Positions 25,425 to 33,716 are shown, counted from the stretch's first letter. The stretch: DNA of 64,000 bases from UKL13-2 sp038206765 (GCA_038206765.1 JBBRAM010000019.1:11679-75678), one strand, 5' to 3'. The notes: generated by a model not told the origin, from the letters alone. Numbers and translations: made by a program.

Positions 25425-26117
25425 TTAAGGCTGTAGCCAAGCCGCTTCTAAAGCCTCGCTACCGACCCAGCTAAACAATGCCCGCCGATTGCCCTGCGAG
25501 GCCAAGTAGACCCACTCAATTGACGCGATATGCTCGATCACAACGCAAAAATTTTTGCGCCCCAGGTTTGCAACCAAATCGAGCTCTTCTTTAGCCGCAT
25601 CGGAATCGGCATCATTGTCCGCATCGTTCACCATCTCAAGCTTTGGCGCGGGCAGGGTGGTGGGTATGCCAATGACACTGCCTGGCGCATCGTCAACGCT
25701 GTACGTGAGGCGCGACATCGCTCGCGAACTGGCCCAGGCGCTGTTGGCGATTTCATCATCCAAGTGTAGCGTGGTGCTACCTGAAATACGCAGTTGAATT
25801 TTTTGCATTGCATCATAGGCAATGGCGCAAACATTAGGCCTGGCGCGCAGTTCTGCAATTTTTGCCGAGCGAATGTCCGAGTGAAAAGTAAGCGTTCGAT
25901 GTCCACGATCCGCGCCGCGCAAGATCATCGTGCGTGCTGTTGGATGCCCGTGTAAATCGATGCTTGCCACGACTGGCGCATGGAAAGCGGCGCGTCGGTC
26001 TGTTAATCCATCAGCCAATAATCGCCATGCTTCATTTAAAGAGGCATCGAGGCTATCGTAGAACGCAGGAAGTGGGGGTGTCGATGGCATCGACAAAGTT
26101 TTAGTTGAAACGATCAT
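25425..26117 (-). CDS. Pyridoxamine 5'-phosphate oxidase-like flavoprotein
   Basis: 230-residue split-barrel flavin-binding protein. Visible elements: an N-terminal helix with LLADGLTDRRAAFHAPVVASIDLHGHPTARTMILRG, the FMN-contact TLTFHSDIRSAKIAEL, ISGSTTLH in the barrel and EWVYL near the end. Typical of small FMN-dependent pyridoxamine-phosphate-oxidase-like proteins of uncertain substrate, not of PdxH itself, which has a longer conserved C-terminus. An acidic insert (MVNDADNDADSDAAKEEL) is unusual. It starts with ATG overlapping the stop of the EamA gene (ATGA). Confidence 0.85.
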   Translation of the reverse strand: MIVSTKTLSMPSTPPLPAFYDSLDASLNEAWRLLADGLTDRRAAFHAPVVASIDLHGHPTARTMILRGADRGHRTLTFHSDIRSAKIAELRARPNVCAIAYDAMQKIQLRISGSTTLHLDDEIANSAWASSRAMSRLTYSVDDAPGSVIGIPTTLPAPKLEMVNDADNDADSDAAKEELDLVANLGRKNFCVVIEHIASIEWVYLASQGNRRALFSWVGSEALEAAWLQP

Positions 26118-26569
26118 ATTGCCACCTCAGGCTTCCAGGTTAATAGACCAATGCCCGCTAGACACAGCGCAATACCACCTAACTTTGCAGCAGAAACAGA
26201 TTCACGAAACACGAACACACCGACGAGCAACATTGAGACCGTTACCACCGATGAGGTCAACACTGCTGCGGAGGAAAGTTCGGCACCGGCGCGATAGGCC
26301 AGCAGAAAGCCAATCTCAATCAACACAATGCTAACCGCGACGCCATACACTGCCCAATTCAATTTTTTAATTTCGCCGATGATCGGCTCATCCAGTGGAA
26401 ACCAGATCAGTAGCGGGAGAGTGAGGACTACCGCTAGTAGATAAAACATCAGCAGCGAAACCCCCGGATGCGTTCCCGGCGCAATGCTTTTCTGCGTCAC
26501 GTGATAAAGCACCTGCCCGGCGATAGCGAGTATGAATGCAGTAATCAGGGTAGTTTTGACGGCAACCAT
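26114..26569 (-). CDS. EamA-type (DMT) half-size transporter
   Basis: About 151 residues with five hydrophobic helices and the EamA end motif (ELSSAAVLTSSVVTVSMLLVGVFVFRESVSAAKLGGIALCLAGIGLL, in parts: E-S at the helix break). This is one half of the usual ten-helix DMT exporter, so it probably forms dimers like SMR proteins. The ATG at 26569 is chosen because aaggag (within the end of prfB) lies seven bases upstream. Substrate unknown. Confidence 0.78.
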   Translation of the reverse strand: MVAVKTTLITAFILAIAGQVLYHVTQKSIAPGTHPGVSLLMFYLLAVVLTLPLLIWFPLDEPIIGEIKKLNWAVYGVAVSIVLIEIGFLLAYRAGAELSSAAVLTSSVVTVSMLLVGVFVFRESVSAAKLGGIALCLAGIGLLTWKPEVAI

Positions 26570-26571
26570 CG

Positions 26572-27676
26572 TCACACTCCTTGCTTCAAACTGGCTTCGA
26601 TAAACGGGTCAAGATCACCGTCCAGTACCTTTTGTGTGGCGCTGATTTCGACGTTTGTGCGCAAATCCTTAATGCGGCTTTGATCCAGCACATAAGAGCG
26701 GATTTGATGTCCCCAACCCACATCGGTTTTAGTGGCTTCCAGCTTATCTTGCTCCGTTTGGCGCTTGCGAATTTCGAGTTCGTAAAGCTTTGCCTTCAGC
26801 ATCGTCATGGCTTCTGCTTTGTTGCGGTGTTGAGAGCGATCGTTTTGGCATTGCACAACAATGCCCGTCGGCGCGTGGGTGATGCGGATCGCCGAATCGG
26901 TTTTGTTGATGTGTTGGCCACCGGCGCCAGAGGCGCGAAATGTATCAATCCGTAAATCAGCGGGGTTGATGTCGACTTCAATCGAGTCATCAACTTCCGG
27001 ATAGACGAAAATACTTGCAAACGACGTGTGTCGGCCACCTGACGAATCAAATGGCGATTTACGCACCAGCCGATGGACGCCAGTCTCAGTGCGTAAGAAT
27101 CCATAGGCGTAATCGCCCGAAATTTTAATTGTGGCACTTTTGATGCCCGCCACATCGCCATCAGATTGCTCTAGCAATTCAGTCTTAAATCCTTTGCGTT
27201 CGGCATAGCGTAAATATTGTCTCAGCAACATCGAGGCCCAGTCCTGCGCCTCGGTACCGCCCGCACCGGATTGAATATCGAGAAAGCAATTAAAGCCATC
27301 GGCCGCATTGGAAAACATCCGTTTGAATTCCATATCGGCCACCACCGTGCGGATCGCCTCGACATCGCTCGATACGGCCATCAAGGTTGATTCATCGCCT
27401 TCTTCTTTGGCGAGATCGAACATTTCTTGCCCGTCTTTTAACCCTTGGGTCATGTTGATGAGCGCATCAACGACGGCGTCGAGCATTTTTTTCTCGCGTC
27501 CTAACTCCTGGGCTTTTTTGGTGTCTGCCCAAATACCAGGGTCTTCTGCTAGTTTGGAGACTTCCTCGCGACGCGCTACTTTGCCGTCAAAGTCAAAGAT
27601 ACCTCCGCAACTCAACCGCGCGTGCGGACAAGTCGGTAAGGCTGTTTGAGATGAGATTGATTTGGTCGGCTTCCAT
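26572..27676 (-). CDS. prfB: Peptide chain release factor 2, with programmed +1 frameshift
   Basis: RF2 terminates translation at UGA and UAA. The gene begins at ATG 27676 (MEADQINLISNSLTDLS...), runs 27 codons to TAT CTT, then meets in-frame TGA (27595-27593) followed by C. Shifting +1 on CTT restores the frame (YLDFDGK) and yields 367 residues, the normal RF2 length. The upstream cggaggtat serves as internal Shine-Dalgarno-like stimulator. Downstream, the SPF specificity tripeptide is in RKSPFDSSGG and the catalytic GGQ in SGAGGQHINKTDSA. The frameshift makes synthesis autoregulated by RF2 level. The gene heads a leftward cluster ending at lysS. Confidence 0.97.
27592..27604 (-). promoter_or_regulatory. 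prfB +1 frameshift site
   Basis: On the minus strand the order is agg tat ctt tga c: slippery CTT, stop TGA with a following C that weakens termination, and the Shine-Dalgarno-like agg three bases upstream of CTT. Classic bacterial RF2 recoding site. Confidence 0.95.
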
Positions 27677-27738
27677 GATGCTTTTCTAGTTTGGTGAGGC
27701 GCATGACTGCACGCTGCTTAATTTTTTACGTTTTCTGA

Positions 27739-28326
27739 TTATAACTTGCCAGAGTTGGCTATTGGTAATCGTGTGGGCTTGGCGGGTAGATTTGCTAATG
27801 CAGACACCGCATTGATTGCTCGAATTTCACCCTGGCCTTCGATCAAAATCGCCGTGGTGCCAATTTCACCGAGGTTTTGCATTATCAGGGCGTGAATGTC
27901 ATCGCGTACATGAGCGCCTTCACGCTGTAATCCGTCAGCGACCCAATCGATATCTGGCGCCAATATCAGCGTTACAGCGTAGCGAGCGTGCAACGCTTTT
28001 GCTTCGTCATAAAGTGACTCGTCGGAGAAAACATAGTCGCTGTAGATGGCGGTTTGAATTGGTGCGGTGTCACAAAACACGTAGGGCGCTTGATTGGTCG
28101 TGGCGAACGCTAGCGCTTCACCTTCTCGGGCAATTTGCCGTTTCATGATGCCGTGTTGTTCCTCGATACGCGGGGTACGATTTTCTTCAGCGCAAAAATC
28201 GCGCAAATACTCTGCCACCCAGGGGCAGTTGAACTTGTGCGCAAGCGCTTTGGCGAGCGTTGTTTTACCGGTGCTCTCCGCGCCCAGGATGGCAACTAAC
28301 TGTGGCGTTTGACTGGGTGTTGGCAC
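27739..28326 (-). CDS. NadR-like P-loop kinase, candidate thiamine kinase
   Basis: 195-residue kinase resembling the ribosylnicotinamide-kinase domain of NadR without the NMN adenylyltransferase or HTH parts. Walker A is ILGAESTGKTTLAKALA; WVAEYLRDFCAEENRTPRIEEQ and FCDTAPIQTAIYSDYVF (Asp of Walker B type) follow. By family it would phosphorylate nicotinamide riboside. It is the last gene of the TPP-riboswitch operon, 3 bp behind the PnuC-type transporter, so thiamine is the more likely substrate here (trapping by phosphorylation). That reassignment is inference from the riboswitch and gene order, not from active-site residues. Confidence 0.8.
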   Translation of the reverse strand: MPTPSQTPQLVAILGAESTGKTTLAKALAHKFNCPWVAEYLRDFCAEENRTPRIEEQHGIMKRQIAREGEALAFATTNQAPYVFCDTAPIQTAIYSDYVFSDESLYDEAKALHARYAVTLILAPDIDWVADGLQREGAHVRDDIHALIMQNLGEIGTTAILIEGQGEIRAINAVSALANLPAKPTRLPIANSGKL

Positions 28327-28329
28327 GAT

Positions 28330-29097
28330 TTAGGGTTCGCTCGCTGTGGCTGCGCCAGTTGGTCGCTCGATAAATTGTTCAGATAGCCGTGCCGCCCAAG
28401 AACGCCACCCCCAGACCGAGAGTGCCATAAAGATAACGTACAAAATCGCAGTGAGCTGTAAATTTTTGTATACAAATAGCGCCGTGCTGGCAGCGTTTAC
28501 GATCAGCCATAGCGGCCAATTTTCGATGAATTTTCGGCCCAACAAATAGGTTCCGACAACGCTGCCTGCCGTCACAAAACCGTCTGCAACCTGAACATCG
28601 CTATCGGTGATGGTGCCAAGAATGGTTGCCAAAAACACCCACAGCAGCAGCCATGTAATGAACATAAACCCTAGGCCGCTATTATCAAGGCGGGCGATCT
28701 TAAGACCCGCTACTGGCGCGGCTTTCCGGGCAGTCTGGCCCCCGTTGGCTGGTGCGGCAGGCGACGGCAAGTGGTTTTCGCGTGCGTGAATCGCGCTACC
28801 AAGTCTGGTTCCGCGCAACCATTGCCACCATCCCCAGATTGCGGCGAATGCAAAAAATATATTCACGCTTGCCTCGCCATAGAGCTTGCTCGCCGAAAAC
28901 AGCCAAGCGTAAAGCAGGCTCGATAGCAACGCCAGCGGCCATGCCCAATGAATCTCGCGCACATCGCAGATCACATTGCCCAGCGCCAGAAAAAACGCAG
29001 CCACTTCAAGCCAAGTGACCACGGTCCCTAGAAGGGTAAACGCGGGCGCGAGAAACAAATTGAGAAAGCTCATGATTGGCGCTAGGTCGGTCGTCAC
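28330..29097 (-). CDS. PnuC-family vitamin transporter, probably PnuT (thiamine)
   Basis: 255-residue inner-membrane protein with seven or so helices and the PnuC signature: LEVAAFFLALGNVICDVREIHWAWPLALLSSLLYAWLFSASKLYGE (in parts) and the aromatic IWGWWQWLRG. PnuC members take up nicotinamide riboside, PnuT members thiamine. The operon is preceded by a TPP riboswitch, which points to thiamine. A Pro/Ala linker (LPSPAAPANGGQTARKAAPVAG) in the middle is unusual. The GTG at 29097 is used; an ATG at 29073 (MSFLNLF) is possible. It lies 5 bp from the receptor gene. Confidence 0.88.
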   Translation of the reverse strand: MTTDLAPIMSFLNLFLAPAFTLLGTVVTWLEVAAFFLALGNVICDVREIHWAWPLALLSSLLYAWLFSASKLYGEASVNIFFAFAAIWGWWQWLRGTRLGSAIHARENHLPSPAAPANGGQTARKAAPVAGLKIARLDNSGLGFMFITWLLLWVFLATILGTITDSDVQVADGFVTAGSVVGTYLLGRKFIENWPLWLIVNAASTALFVYKNLQLTAILYVIFMALSVWGWRSWAARLSEQFIERPTGAATASEP

Positions 29098-29102
29098 GTC
29101 GA

Positions 29103-31343
29103 TTACCAGTCCGTGCTCAAATTCATCCGTACCGTTCGCGGCGTAGAAGGGAAGAGATAGATACCACCGTATGATTGGGTGGGTGCTTCGCGCCAGTAAA
29201 TACGATTGGTGGCGTTCTCAATATTGAGCCGCCACAGCAGAGGATGTAAGGGGAAGCTGGCTAGGCGCTGCAAATAGCGGGCGCCTAAATCAAGTTGCTC
29301 ACCCCGGGGCAACGTCACGCTACCGTCGGCTGTTGCCGTCTTCCCGTTTTGGACGGTAACTAGCGCGTTGAAAGCCAAGCCCGGCAGAGCGGCAATTTTA
29401 TAGTCGGCAAAAAAAGATGTCGCCAAACGCGGCACATTGGTGACGCGTTTGCCGATTAGACTTTGATCGGCGGCGCGAGTGAAGGTGGCATCTAAGGCGG
29501 TGGCGCTCGCTTGCAATGAAAGTGATTCCGTTACGCGCCCAGTAATATTTAACTCAAGGCCGCGATGACGTGCTTCTTTGTTGCCAATCACGCGAATAAA
29601 TTTTGTCCCTTGGGTTTTATCCTCAGCTTGATCTTCTGGGTAGAGCTTTTTGATGTCGAATAACGCCATCGTGACGAGCAAGCGCGAATCGATTTGCCAT
29701 TTGCTGCCGATCTCAAGTTGGCGGCTTTTGAGGGCGGGAAGCACCGCGCCGCTGTTCGCATATTGCAGGGGCCGGTTCGGCACGGATTCAAGCTCGGCAC
29801 CTTCTCCGTATGAAAGATAAACGAGGCTTGCGGTCGTTGGCGCAAAACTGACGCCAGCCCAAGGGTTTGAGACGGTCTGCGAGAGTTGCGTGGCCTCAGT
29901 GCCATCGCTCACGGCACTATCCCGTTTAAAACGGCTCACGCGCACCCCGGCAAATGTCTGCCAAGCCGCGCTAATGCTGGAGTTGATGCTGAAATAGCTT
30001 TCTACCGTGCGCTCGCTGCTGTTGGTGTTGCGGGAGGTCAGGCTGGGGTCTGCCGGCAGGGCGACAGGATTAAAAATATTTGTGCTGCCGACGTAGTTGT
30101 AGGCTTGAAATGCCGGCAAACGATCCTTCGCCGTGCGGCCACTCACACCAAACTGGAGCCGGTGTTCCAATCCCACAATATCGATGCGCCCATCAAGGCG
30201 TGCATCCCAACTCGACAGTGTGCGGTGCTCAGCTTCCGAGCGAAAATCGTAAACATCGACATCGCCATTCGCACATAAGCCGGGGTAAACATACGTCGCG
30301 GCGTTGCTGCAACCATCAGGAAACGCAATTCGGTCGTTTATCCTGGATTGCTGCGTGTTGGCGGCCAAGTGAGTGCGCCACCCATCATTGATACGATGAT
30401 CGACTGCTATTTGGGCGGTCGTGGTGTTGGCTTGATAGGGCAACGACCATGTTTGATTATTCAAATTCAAACGTGGGTTGATGCTGCGGGGCAGGGTGTC
30501 GCCAACACCGTCGCCATTCGTGTCGAGAAGCCCCAAGCCGGGTACGCTGCGCTGCGAACGGGTGTGGTAATCCGCGTTGACCGAGATGGAGGTTGCTGCA
30601 TCAACAGGTACAGCAATCGCGATGCTCGCAAATTGGCGCTGGCCGCGGGTATCGTTGAAATGCGAATTCAGTTTTCCACTGGCGATGTTGAATCTCAACC
30701 CAACACCGTTGTTCAACATGAAATTGGTATCAACATGCGCTTTGGCGCTGCCGTATTGGTCGCCACTGACCGTCAGCGATGTAAACGTCTCGCGCTGCGG
30801 TTTTTTGGTGATCGTCTGCATAAGTCCACCCGGCGCGGAGACACCGGCCTGCAAACCAGCTACTCCTTTGAGTATTTCAATCTGCTCGATGTTCTCAAAT
30901 GCGATGGGTGCATAGTTTGAAATCGCCAAACCATCGCGTCGAAAGTTACTTTTTTGGTTGAGCAAAAACCCGCGAATTGAAATACTTTCGATATAGCCTA
31001 TCGTGTTGTAGCTGTCGGCCAGTGAGGCATCCAGCTTGATCGCGTGCGACAGGGTTTGCGCGGCCGTGCCGTTCAATAAATCGCTACTCAACACTGAAAT
31101 ACTTTGCGGTGTTTTGAATAACGACATACCAAATCCGGAAACATCGGCACGGTCCACCTCTAGTACTGGCGCGGCTCTTGAGATAACGTTGATGGGTTCT
31201 ATTTGTTGCGGTACAGCTGCGGGGGCCACGGGCTGTGTAGCGGACGGTGATGGAGATTGTGCTGCTATGAAATGTATAGATGAAGCAAATGCTAGCGCCA
31301 CCAAGTAAGTGGCAGATGAAAAAACTTTGTTGAAATGAGCCAT
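29103..31343 (-). CDS. TonB-dependent outer-membrane receptor, probably for thiamine
   Basis: 746-residue receptor. Signal peptide (MAHFNKVFSSATYLVALAFASSIHFIAA), then the plug domain: SLFKTPQSISVLSSDLL, LDASLADSYN, SISIRGFLLNQKSNFRRDGL and IEQIEILKGVAGLQAGVSAPGGLMQTITKKP. The 22-strand barrel ends with the C-terminal aromatic SFLSTDW-type residue (...MNLSTDW). The plug is of the FpvA/FhuA-like class usually called siderophore receptors. The TPP riboswitch upstream and the PnuC-type transporter downstream argue for thiamine or a thiamine precursor instead. A ribosome site (aaaaagga) precedes the ATG. Confidence 0.9.
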   Translation of the reverse strand: MAHFNKVFSSATYLVALAFASSIHFIAAQSPSPSATQPVAPAAVPQQIEPINVISRAAPVLEVDRADVSGFGMSLFKTPQSISVLSSDLLNGTAAQTLSHAIKLDASLADSYNTIGYIESISIRGFLLNQKSNFRRDGLAISNYAPIAFENIEQIEILKGVAGLQAGVSAPGGLMQTITKKPQRETFTSLTVSGDQYGSAKAHVDTNFMLNNGVGLRFNIASGKLNSHFNDTRGQRQFASIAIAVPVDAATSISVNADYHTRSQRSVPGLGLLDTNGDGVGDTLPRSINPRLNLNNQTWSLPYQANTTTAQIAVDHRINDGWRTHLAANTQQSRINDRIAFPDGCSNAATYVYPGLCANGDVDVYDFRSEAEHRTLSSWDARLDGRIDIVGLEHRLQFGVSGRTAKDRLPAFQAYNYVGSTNIFNPVALPADPSLTSRNTNSSERTVESYFSINSSISAAWQTFAGVRVSRFKRDSAVSDGTEATQLSQTVSNPWAGVSFAPTTASLVYLSYGEGAELESVPNRPLQYANSGAVLPALKSRQLEIGSKWQIDSRLLVTMALFDIKKLYPEDQAEDKTQGTKFIRVIGNKEARHRGLELNITGRVTESLSLQASATALDATFTRAADQSLIGKRVTNVPRLATSFFADYKIAALPGLAFNALVTVQNGKTATADGSVTLPRGEQLDLGARYLQRLASFPLHPLLWRLNIENATNRIYWREAPTQSYGGIYLFPSTPRTVRMNLSTDW

Positions 31344-31460
31344 CGAAAAACTGTCCTTTTTAACTGCGTGTTAGCTGTGTGAAATCGCAAAATGCGAAAA
31401 AGACACGACGGCAGAAAAAGGATGCAGGGAGCCGTAACCATGACGGTTACGAAACGCCTG

Positions 31461-31557
31461 CAACGCTTCCCTGCGCAAGTATTATCTTGATCAAGTACTT
31501 AGGGTTTGTTCTCAGCCGAAACGAAATTGGAAATTCCGATCAGCACCCCTAGCGTTG
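31461..31557 (-). promoter_or_regulatory. TPP riboswitch (THI box)
   Basis: Read on the minus strand the element has all landmarks in order: P1 arms caacgct at each end, GGGGTGC, GCTGAGA, ACCCT, ACTTGATC, GATAATACTTGCGCAGGGA. Length 97 nt is normal for a TPP aptamer. Downstream a strong hairpin (cgtaacc-gtcat-ggttacg, 31433-31451) and an alternative pairing of gcaggga with tccctgc (aptamer 3' strand with 31425-31431) could form the expression platform. It precedes the TonB receptor gene by about 118 bp and governs the receptor-PnuC-kinase operon. Confidence 0.95.
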
Positions 31558-31751
31558 TATTGGCTTTGCGTCTAGATTTCTTAACTTGCTAGACCTTCCT
31601 CTTCAAAGCCAACGCTCACATTATAGGCTATGTGTTGCTAACTTTGATGTCGAATCTTGTTGAGAGGTATCAAGCTGCGCTTACAGATCAGCTGATTTTT
31701 GTATGGGGGCAAGCGGGTTGAGCAACGGCGCTTCTGCAGCGCTGAAGAAAT

Positions 31752-31783
31752 AAAAAAAACCCCAAGAAATAATTCTTGGGGTT
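31752..31783 (-). terminator. Intrinsic terminator after the phasin gene
   Basis: 11-bp stem aaccccaagaa / ttcttggggtt with a four-base loop, followed on the minus strand by eight Ts. Lies 103 bp past the phasin stop. Confidence 0.88.
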
Positions 31784-31885
31784 GAATCCTTTACCGATTC
31801 TTTGGAATGCAATAAAGGAGGAGGAGACGGTAATGAAATTAAAAGCGGTATTGCTGAATCGAATGCTGGTTTTGCTTGCTTAGGC

Positions 31886-32440
31886 TTATTTGCGTTTCGG
31901 CGCAGCCTTCGTTGCAGCAGTCGCTGTTTCTGATGCTTGCTTGTAAGCAGAATCAGCAAAGGCTGTCATCTGTTTCGTGGCTTTGCTGAAGTTATCCATT
32001 GCTGCGTTTGATGCGGCCATGCTGGATTTCAAAGCGGTGATCGCAACATCGGAACCGGCTGGGGCTGACTTCGATACTTTATCAAGTGTTTCAGCAACTG
32101 ATTGTTGAAAGCCATTCATACGCTCTTCAACCAAAGCGCTGTATTGGGCTTGCGCGGCGGTGGAGATTTCGTAGAAGTTTTTTGAATAGCCCATCAAAAA
32201 CTCAACGCCAGTTTCAGCAGTTTTGGTGCTCAAGCCATTCAACTCTTGTGCATCTTTAATGGTTGCGAATGCTTTTGCATTTTTTGCAGTCTCGCCCAAG
32301 CCAACTTTGGTGGCTTCAAGGTTTAATGCGATCATGCGTTCTGCGTTGCTGAATGAGGCAGTTGCGAATTTCATCGCTGCGTCAATAGCTGTTTTAGAGA
32401 AGTCGCCGAATTGTTCTGTCGCTGTATTTAAGTTTGCCAT
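31886..32440 (-). CDS. phaP: Phasin (PHA granule-associated protein)
   Basis: 184-residue phasin-family protein, the major coat protein of polyhydroxyalkanoate granules. Family features: amphipathic helices throughout, no cysteine, TEQFGDFSKTAIDAAMKFATASFSNAERMIALNLE and ETGVEFLMGYSKNFYEISTAAQAQYSALVEERMNGFQ (in parts), and a basic Lys/Ala C-terminus. The start at 32440 has aggag seven bases upstream; upstream open frame is not used. The gene is divergent from phaR and has its own sigma-70 promoter with two palindromes likely bound by PhaR. Confidence 0.93.
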   Translation of the reverse strand: MANLNTATEQFGDFSKTAIDAAMKFATASFSNAERMIALNLEATKVGLGETAKNAKAFATIKDAQELNGLSTKTAETGVEFLMGYSKNFYEISTAAQAQYSALVEERMNGFQQSVAETLDKVSKSAPAGSDVAITALKSSMAASNAAMDNFSKATKQMTAFADSAYKQASETATAATKAAPKRK

Positions 32441-32598
32441 GATGGTGCTCCTATGAGGGTTGGAAGAGATGTCTGATGCAATTAAACGAATGCAATTAAA
32501 GATCGCTCTTTTGCAGGACACCTCCAGCCGTAACTGAGCGATCAAGCTTCTGACTAATTCGCCGTCGGCGCTTAATTGTTACGCAGTAAATCAAAATG

Positions 32599-32609
32599 GT
32601 GCGCTGCAC
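32599..32609. promoter_or_regulatory. Downstream TGC-N3-GCA palindrome, likely PhaR operator
   Basis: gtgcgctgcac, just past the -10 element of the phasin promoter, around its expected start point. Shares the TGC-N3-GCA core with the site at 32654-32668. Confidence 0.55.
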
Positions 32610-32616
32610 AAAACAA

Positions 32617-32645
32617 ATGATATGGGCATGAGGAACGAATGTCAA
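32617..32645 (-). promoter_or_regulatory. phaP sigma-70 promoter
   Basis: On the minus strand, TTGACA (32645-32640) and TATCAT (32622-32617) with a 17-bp spacer, about 175 bp upstream of the phasin ATG. A near-consensus promoter. Confidence 0.75.
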
Positions 32646-32653
32646 GCCTTTTA

Positions 32654-32668
32654 TGTTGCAATGCAACA
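32654..32668. promoter_or_regulatory. Upstream palindrome, likely PhaR operator
   Basis: tgttgcaatgcaaca, perfect 6-bp arms around aat, lying 8 bp upstream of the phasin -35 box. The core is TGC-N3-GCA on either strand, the kind of site reported for PhaR proteins. Confidence 0.6.
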
Positions 32669-32957
32669 AAATAACGGAAGGCCAATATCGACTTTTGTTA
32701 AATATCTAAAATGCTATAATAATCAATAAGCTGTTGCAGTTTAATGACGGCGTTGAAATTAGCTCAGACGCACTTCAAATCGAGTTAGTCACGATTTTTG
32801 GTGTGTTGCAGCATTAAGGGACACCGTTTGAACAAATATTGGCCTGGCAGGTTTTGTTGCGCCTGCGGCATACTGTGATGCAGCGAGATGTTGATTGACT
32901 CAGGCGGCTCGAAACAACACGAAACAACATTAAATAACGACATTGAGGGGTTTAGTC

Positions 32958-33668
32958 ATGGCTCGAATTATTAAAAAATATCCAAACCGTCGGCTCTACG
33001 ATACCGAAACCAGTGCTTACATTACGTTGGCCGAGGTAAAGCAATTCGTGCTCGATCACCAGCAGTTTGAGGTTCACGACGCCCGCACCAACGAAGATTT
33101 AACCCGAAGTATTTTGTTGCAAATCATTTTGGAAGAAGAGGGTAGCGGGGCACCGATGTTCTCAGCGGACATGCTTTCTAATGTCATTCGTTATTACGGC
33201 CACACCATGCAGGGGCTGATGGGCAATTACCTCGAACGCAGTATTGGCGCGTTCCACGAGGCGCAGAATCGCTTTCAAGAGCAATCAAAATCGCTTTACA
33301 ACATCGCACCCGCTGCCACTACCGGCTTTGCGCAGGGCTTCAAGCCGGATGCCTGGTCGAAAATGTTACAAACCGCGCCAGCCGCCGTGCCCACGATGAT
33401 GAATGATTATCTAGAAAAAAGTGCATCGAGCGTCATGGGGCTGCAAGAAGATTTGCGCAAAAAAGCCATGCAAATGTTTTCGGGCTTCCCGTTTCCAGGA
33501 TCCGCAGGGTCAGCGAGCACGACGGGCGCTAACCCGACCGCGGCAAACGATGCCGACGACAGTAGCGGCGGGGTTGACAATGCTCCGTCCCCAGCCGCAC
33601 CAAAAGCAAAACGCAAACCAGCTGGCGCGGCTGTCGCGAGGGCTCGCGGCAAGAAGCCCGCAAAATAG
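32958..33668 (+). CDS. phaR: PHA synthesis repressor PhaR
   Basis: 236-residue regulator that binds PHA granules and represses phasin genes. The N-terminal DNA-binding domain is the hallmark MARIIKKYPNRRLYDTETSAYI with the LAEVKQFVLDHQQFEVHDARTNEDLTRSILLQIILEEE block; the GAPMFSADMLSNVIRYYGHTMQGLMGNYLE granule-binding region follows. The C-terminus is a Pro/Ala/Lys tail. The start at 32958 follows gagggg; an ATG at 32943 would add five residues. Divergent from phaP. Confidence 0.96.
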   Translation: MARIIKKYPNRRLYDTETSAYITLAEVKQFVLDHQQFEVHDARTNEDLTRSILLQIILEEEGSGAPMFSADMLSNVIRYYGHTMQGLMGNYLERSIGAFHEAQNRFQEQSKSLYNIAPAATTGFAQGFKPDAWSKMLQTAPAAVPTMMNDYLEKSASSVMGLQEDLRKKAMQMFSGFPFPGSAGSASTTGANPTAANDADDSSGGVDNAPSPAAPKAKRKPAGAAVARARGKKPAK

Positions 33669-33680
33669 CGTCACCGCGAA

Positions 33681-33716
33681 TTAGTCACGTTAGTCCCGTT
33701 AATCCCGTTAATCCCG
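33681..33716. repeat. Four 9-bp tandem repeats between phaR and rimO
   Basis: Units ttagtcacg, ttagtcccg, ttaatcccg, ttaatcccg head to tail. Confidence 0.85.

Noticed and set aside
29103..31343. Siderophore receptor assignment for the TonB receptor
   Set aside because: Plug resembles siderophore receptors, but the TPP riboswitch and PnuC-type neighbour favour thiamine; kept only as alternative.
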